Below are positions 28,959-33,122 of a stretch of 33,122 nucleotides of DNA, in pieces. This DNA is from Acidobacteriota bacterium (GTDB lineage Bacteria > Acidobacteriota > Terriglobia > Acidiferrales > UBA7541): the NCBI GenBank assembly GCA_003224175.1, contig QHYQ01000200.1, forward strand, positions 1 through 33,122, given 5' to 3'. Both the position numbers and the translations under genes were made by a program. The notes beneath the pieces are model-generated. The model was given only the letters and a program-made list of their open reading frames with translations, did not search any database and had not been told where the DNA came from. The first letter of the stretch is position 1. Each line of letters opens with the position of its first letter.

Positions 28959-31542
28959 GAAGCCGTCCTCCGCGCCTGACATGCCGAAGAACCTTCGCCA
29001 GGTCTGGGCCTATATTCGTGCTTCGCGGTACCTGGTGCTGATCACCGCCTTGATCCTGGTGGGTTGCTGCACCACCGCCATTATCGGCTACCAATTCAAG
29101 CTCATCGCTTACAAGAGCTTTAGTGGAGACAAAGTAGCGTTGGCTGCATTCTTTGGCCGCTTCAACGGCTACATCGGCCTCGCCTCGTTCATAGTCCAAA
29201 TGCTCCTCACCGGGCGGCTGTTGCGATGGTTCGGCATTCGGGTGACGTTATTTGTAATGCCGGTAGTGTTCCTGGGGGGCAGCATGGGCCTATTGCTGGC
29301 TCCCGCCCTGCTGACTGCCTCCATCCTGAAGGGCAGCCAGGGTCTGCTGCGCTATTCATTGGACAAATCCACGACGGAACTCTTGTACCTTCCTGTGGTG
29401 CCTCCGAGGGTAAAGAGTCAGGTCAAGTCGTTTATTGATGGTTTCATTTGGAGGATGGCCGACGGACTGGCCGGTGTAACTCTTTTCGTTTTTGGAAACA
29501 GGATGAAGTTCAGCCCTGGCCGCATCAGTTTGGTGAATTTCGTATTCCTTTTCGGATGGTTGGCGATCGCCTACGGTGTGCGACACGAGTATCTGAAGGT
29601 ACTACGCAGTGCCATCGAGCGGCGCACACTCGATCCAGAGCGGACTGCTGCTGGAACAATGGACGCCAGCACGATTGAAGTGCTGGCACAGCAACTGCAG
29701 CAGGCCGGTGAGCAACAAGTGCTCTACGGCTTGAGCTTGTTTGAGGTAGGGAGCGAAGCGGCATGGCATCCCGTCCTATCCGGCCTGTTGGAGCATCCGT
29801 CCGCTGTGGTTCGCCAACGGGCGCTGCATATTCTTGCTGAGTCCGGGCGTCATCCGATCGTGGCACAGGCAGAGAAGCTGCTCGGAGATGACGCACTTGA
29901 AGTGCGCGCGGAGGCGCTTCAATACCTCGTGGTACACGCGCATAAGGATCCTCTGGAGCTGCTGAAGATGACGACGGACGTACCCGCCCATTGTTTGCAG
30001 TCCGCGCTCGTGACCTACCTGGCGCGGAGTCGCGATACGGATCACGTCGTTGCGGCCCAGACCGTTCTGCAAACGATGCTCTCCAGTATAGGTCCAGAAG
30101 CTGAGGCCTCACATCGCGAGGCAGCCCGCGCGCTGGGAACAATCCCATCCCCTTGTGCGTTACACGCTGAGCTATCGGAGTTGCTCCGCCATCCGAATCT
30201 CGGCGTTGTGGAGCAGGCCCTGATGAGCGCGGGCAAGATTCGGGTCGGCGAGTTCCTGCCTCTGATCATCGAAAGCTTACGGGAGCCACGTTTGCTGGGC
30301 GCGGCACGGGTCGCGCTGGCTCAATATGGAGACGAAGCTGTCGGCGCGCTTGTCGATCGGCTCAACGACCAGGAAACTCCAACGAGTGTTCGAAAGAGAA
30401 TCCCCGCCGCGCTGGCACGCATTGGCACCGTCAAATCTGCTGCCGCCCTCGCTGGCGGTATCGTCCAGAGCGATCCAGAGCTTCGTTACGAAGTAATTAA
30501 AGCGCTCAACAAAATTCACACGCGAGATCCAGCTTTGATGCCGTCCGGTACGGACATCTCCCATATGCTCGATTATGAGTTACTGGGCTATTACCGTTCC
30601 TTCCAGATTCTGGCGGCATTGGACATGCAAAATGGAAAGCCATCTGCCAAAACGCAGTTGCTGGTGGTCGCTGCGGTGCGAGAGCGAATGGAACAGGAAT
30701 TCGAGCGCATCTTCCGTCTATTGAGCTTGGTTTATCCGTCTCGGGATGTCTACAACGCGTATGTGGGTTTGACTTCAAGCCGGCCACAGCTCCAGGCTAA
30801 CGCCCTCGAAGTCGTGGAACACCTTCTTCCTTCAGACCTCTACCGCCGCGTCGTGACCGGAGTGGACCCGGACAGCAGCCCGGTGCAGAGGCTGAATTTT
30901 GCCCAGCGGCTGTGCCGTTCCAGTGTCGCCTCTCCCACCGAAGCCCTCCGCATTCTTCTCCACTCCGGAGACTATTGGCTTTGCGCCTGCGCTCTGCATG
31001 CGGTCGGCCAGGGGGGCCTTGCCGAGCTGGCAGAGGATGTGCGCCGAGTTTTGCACGATGATCCTTTGCTGGACCAGACCTGGGCATGGACGAGCAGGCG
31101 ACTTGGTATCGTCGAAACTTCGAAAGGAGCAACAATGCCTACTGTTCTCGAAAATGTTGATCTCCTGCGGAAGGCCACGATTTTTGAGGGCATCTCCACG
31201 CAGAGCCTGCTTCGTATTGCCGCCATCACAAGCGAGCTCGCTTGGACAACCGACGAGGTGGTATACCAAGAAAATAGTCCGGCCGAGTCGATGTTCCTCT
31301 TGCTGGAGGGGGAAGTGGAGCTTCGCTCAGCAAGGATGGCCCAGCGCCGAGGAGAGAATCAGATGATTGGATCTCTCGCGGCCCTGGGCGGCGGAACTCA
31401 CACGGAGTCAGCGGTGGCCACTCGAGCAACGCGCGCCTTGCGGATTGACATGGAAGATTTCTTTGACACGATGGCGGAGGACTTCAATGTCACCCGCGGC
31501 ATCCTCGCGGTGCTGGCTGGCCTGGCGAGCCGCGCGGCATGA
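28882..31542 (+). CDS. Remainder of nucleotide-transporter-like protein fused to HEAT repeats and a C-terminal cyclic-nucleotide-binding-like domain
   Basis: TM-rich N-terminus (YLVLITALILVGCCTTAIIGYQFKLIAYKSFSGDKVALAAFFGRFNGYIGLASFIVQM...GLLRYSLDKSTTELLYLPVVP), HEAT-like repeats (LLEHPSAVVRQRALHILAESG; LLRHPNLGVVEQALMSAGKI), cNMP-like beta-roll (VVYQENSPAESMFLLLEGEVELRS). Confidence 0.8.
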   Translation: MALGLCALSVRLLFLQTQHRMSEVSEKPSSAPDMPKNLRQVWAYIRASRYLVLITALILVGCCTTAIIGYQFKLIAYKSFSGDKVALAAFFGRFNGYIGLASFIVQMLLTGRLLRWFGIRVTLFVMPVVFLGGSMGLLLAPALLTASILKGSQGLLRYSLDKSTTELLYLPVVPPRVKSQVKSFIDGFIWRMADGLAGVTLFVFGNRMKFSPGRISLVNFVFLFGWLAIAYGVRHEYLKVLRSAIERRTLDPERTAAGTMDASTIEVLAQQLQQAGEQQVLYGLSLFEVGSEAAWHPVLSGLLEHPSAVVRQRALHILAESGRHPIVAQAEKLLGDDALEVRAEALQYLVVHAHKDPLELLKMTTDVPAHCLQSALVTYLARSRDTDHVVAAQTVLQTMLSSIGPEAEASHREAARALGTIPSPCALHAELSELLRHPNLGVVEQALMSAGKIRVGEFLPLIIESLREPRLLGAARVALAQYGDEAVGALVDRLNDQETPTSVRKRIPAALARIGTVKSAAALAGGIVQSDPELRYEVIKALNKIHTRDPALMPSGTDISHMLDYELLGYYRSFQILAALDMQNGKPSAKTQLLVVAAVRERMEQEFERIFRLLSLVYPSRDVYNAYVGLTSSRPQLQANALEVVEHLLPSDLYRRVVTGVDPDSSPVQRLNFAQRLCRSSVASPTEALRILLHSGDYWLCACALHAVGQGGLAELAEDVRRVLHDDPLLDQTWAWTSRRLGIVETSKGATMPTVLENVDLLRKATIFEGISTQSLLRIAAITSELAWTTDEVVYQENSPAESMFLLLEGEVELRSARMAQRRGENQMIGSLAALGGGTHTESAVATRATRALRIDMEDFFDTMAEDFNVTRGILAVLAGLASRAA

Positions 31543-31678
31543 TGTCGAAACAGTTATGGACGTGCCTCGAAAACGTAAAAGAATTTGCTCAAGAAACTGC
31601 ACGATGAGAATGACCGGAAAATCGTTAAGAGCAAAGGCTACACAATCGCTACCCGCGGAACCTCGAAAGGAGTGTTCA

Positions 31679-32512
31679 ATGTTCTACCGACGCGCCTCGC
31701 TTCTACTCGCTGTATCCGTATGGCTGAGTGCCGCCAGTTTAGCTCAAGGACCCATTCAAGGCAGCCCGCAAAATGAACCCAACCTGACGGAAGAGCAACA
31801 GAAAGCATTCCTGCTGAATGCCAAGGTAGTAGCCAGTAAGCAGCTCGGCAAGGGCATTACACACCCTTGGCGATTGACACTGAGCGATGGCCAGCTGACC
31901 CACGACGCCGCCTTCCAAGTCGTCGACGAACATGAGCGGGGAAAGCAGTTCGACGATGGACATACGGAATACAATTTCGTCGACTCCTACCACTACGACA
32001 TCGCCGGGTACGAGTTGGCTACATTGATAGGCATGAGTGACATGATTCCCGTTTACGTAGAACGCGTGTGGAACGGCCAAAAGGGTGCTCTGTCTTGGTG
32101 GATAACCTGGAAGTGGGATAACCTCATGCTCCGTCAGCAGAAGCTAAGCGCACCGGACGCCGAAGCTTGGAATAAGCAGATGTACAAGGTTCGGGTTTTC
32201 GACCAGCTCGTCTACGATACAGATCCTAACCTCACCAATATTCTCATCACCGAGGACTGGAAGATCTGGAGGATAGACTTCACCCGTGCCTTCAGGCGCT
32301 ACGAAACCTTGCAGGCTTCCACTGATCTGGTGAAGTGTGACGGGAAATTGCTGGAGAAGTTACGCGCGCTGAATGGTGACGAGGTCCTGGAGAAAACCAA
32401 GCCCCACCTCAGCAAAGCCGAAGTCCAGGCGCTCATGGCGCGACGGGACAAGATCGTGGCTCGTTTCCGGCAGCTCATTGCCCAAAAAGGCGAGGAGGCC
32501 GTGCTGTATTGA
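31679..32512 (+). CDS. Secreted protein with protein-kinase-like-fold signature (FAM20/HipA/PI4K-like), function unknown
   Basis: In-frame ATG 31679 inside ORF 31367..32512, preceded by AAAGGAG. Signal peptide MFYRRASLLLAVSVWLSAASLAQ. VRVFDQLVYDTDPNLTNILITEDWKIWRIDFTRAFR resembles the catalytic D..N / ID(F/H)..AF segments of kinase-like folds. Confidence 0.75.
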   Translation: MFYRRASLLLAVSVWLSAASLAQGPIQGSPQNEPNLTEEQQKAFLLNAKVVASKQLGKGITHPWRLTLSDGQLTHDAAFQVVDEHERGKQFDDGHTEYNFVDSYHYDIAGYELATLIGMSDMIPVYVERVWNGQKGALSWWITWKWDNLMLRQQKLSAPDAEAWNKQMYKVRVFDQLVYDTDPNLTNILITEDWKIWRIDFTRAFRRYETLQASTDLVKCDGKLLEKLRALNGDEVLEKTKPHLSKAEVQALMARRDKIVARFRQLIAQKGEEAVLY

Positions 32513-32705
32513 ACCGCAGAGGCGTCATGTATTCGGTGCACCGCCAATACTCCCAGAGAGTCCAAATCGAGAGTCCCAATTCTAAAAGGTGCCGACAAGG
32601 ACACCAGACGGAGAGAGGGCATTCCCCCGAGCCGTTGAGCTCAACCTGACCTATGCGCCCGCCCACCAACGGTATGGGCATCTTAGAGACCATGGAACGG
32701 CCAAA

Positions 32706-33061
32706 TGGTGGAGGCGGGGGGAGTCGAACCCCCGTCCGAAAAGCGCTACGGCCCGAAGCCTACATGCTTATCGCATTCGATTTGGTTCGCCAGCTGCGCT
32801 AGGAACGCGCAAGACGCGCTGCCGGCTAGTCCGATTGATCTCGCCGGAAAACCACGGACCGAGGTCCGCCGGCCAGCCCACTGTGCGACGCCTCGATCCG
32901 AGCCCGTAGGCAAAGCTCGGGGAGACGGGCTACGCTAGGTTTTTCTAGGCAGCCAGAGCCAACTCAGTGTTGGCAGTTCTATTTTTCCACCCGATTGCGG
33001 GCAGGTGGCGCCCGGCATGCCTTCGGGTCGCCACAGCTTCCGTCGAAACCGTGTCGCCCCC
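32706..33061 (-). ncRNA. ssrA: tmRNA (transfer-messenger RNA)
   Basis: Reverse complement begins GGGGGCGACACGGTTTCGACGG and ends CGGGGGTTCGACTCCCCCCGCCTCCACCA; acceptor ends pair (GGGGGCG / CGCCUCC) and CCA is encoded. Tag ORF 32974..32945 reads GCC AAC ACT GAG TTG GCT CTG GCT GCC TAG = ANTELALAA*. Confidence 0.97.
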
Positions 33062-33075
33062 GTTGGATTACCTGA

Positions 33076-33081
33076 ATTATA
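33076..33081 (-). promoter_or_regulatory. Putative -10 element of the ssrA promoter
   Basis: TATAAT on the minus strand, 14 nt upstream of the mature tmRNA 5' end; no convincing -35 seen. Confidence 0.45.
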
Positions 33082-33122
33082 CCACCCGAACAAGGCGTCG
33101 CCGTTTCCGTCCGCGCCCGCCG

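Noticed and set aside
32705-32938. ORF 32705..32938 + (MVEAGGVEPPSEKRYGPKP...) and ORF 32589..32909 +
   Set aside because: They are antisense translations of the tmRNA gene (T-arm and acceptor stem), a common false hypothetical protein.
1-33122. CRISPR arrays, transposases, integrases, tRNA or rRNA genes
   Set aside because: No repeat-spacer pattern, transposase-like ORF, or tRNA/rRNA gene was recognised by eye on either strand, apart from the tRNA-like part of tmRNA.

Overview
The window looks like an Acidobacteria-type chromosomal segment, mostly minus-strand genes. From left to right I can support: an AsmA-like protein (cut by the left edge), signal peptidase I (lepB), RNase III (rnc), two TPR proteins, an anti-sigma/ECF-sigma pair, two large Oar-like TonB-dependent receptors, a sigma-54 activator with no sensor domain, a malonyl-CoA decarboxylase relic, a consensus parS site, two amidohydrolases, a glucose/sorbosone-type dehydrogenase, a pseudo-receiver-PilZ protein, a LuxR-type regulator and a PilZ protein. 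A plus-strand cluster follows: Shewanella-like phosphatase, nucleotide-transporter-like/HEAT/cNMP-like protein, and a secreted kinase-fold protein. The window ends in a complete minus-strand tmRNA gene. The most interesting item is the phosphatase/transporter/kinase-fold cluster (27.3-32.5 kb), which could be an extracytoplasmic phosphorylation module; this is inference. Gene decay is also visible: malonyl-CoA decarboxylase has lost its catalytic-Ser segment, the transporter domain has an internal deletion plus frameshift, and a Ser/Thr kinase N-terminus survives only as a frameshifted remnant. All family calls come from reading motifs by eye; no database search was run.
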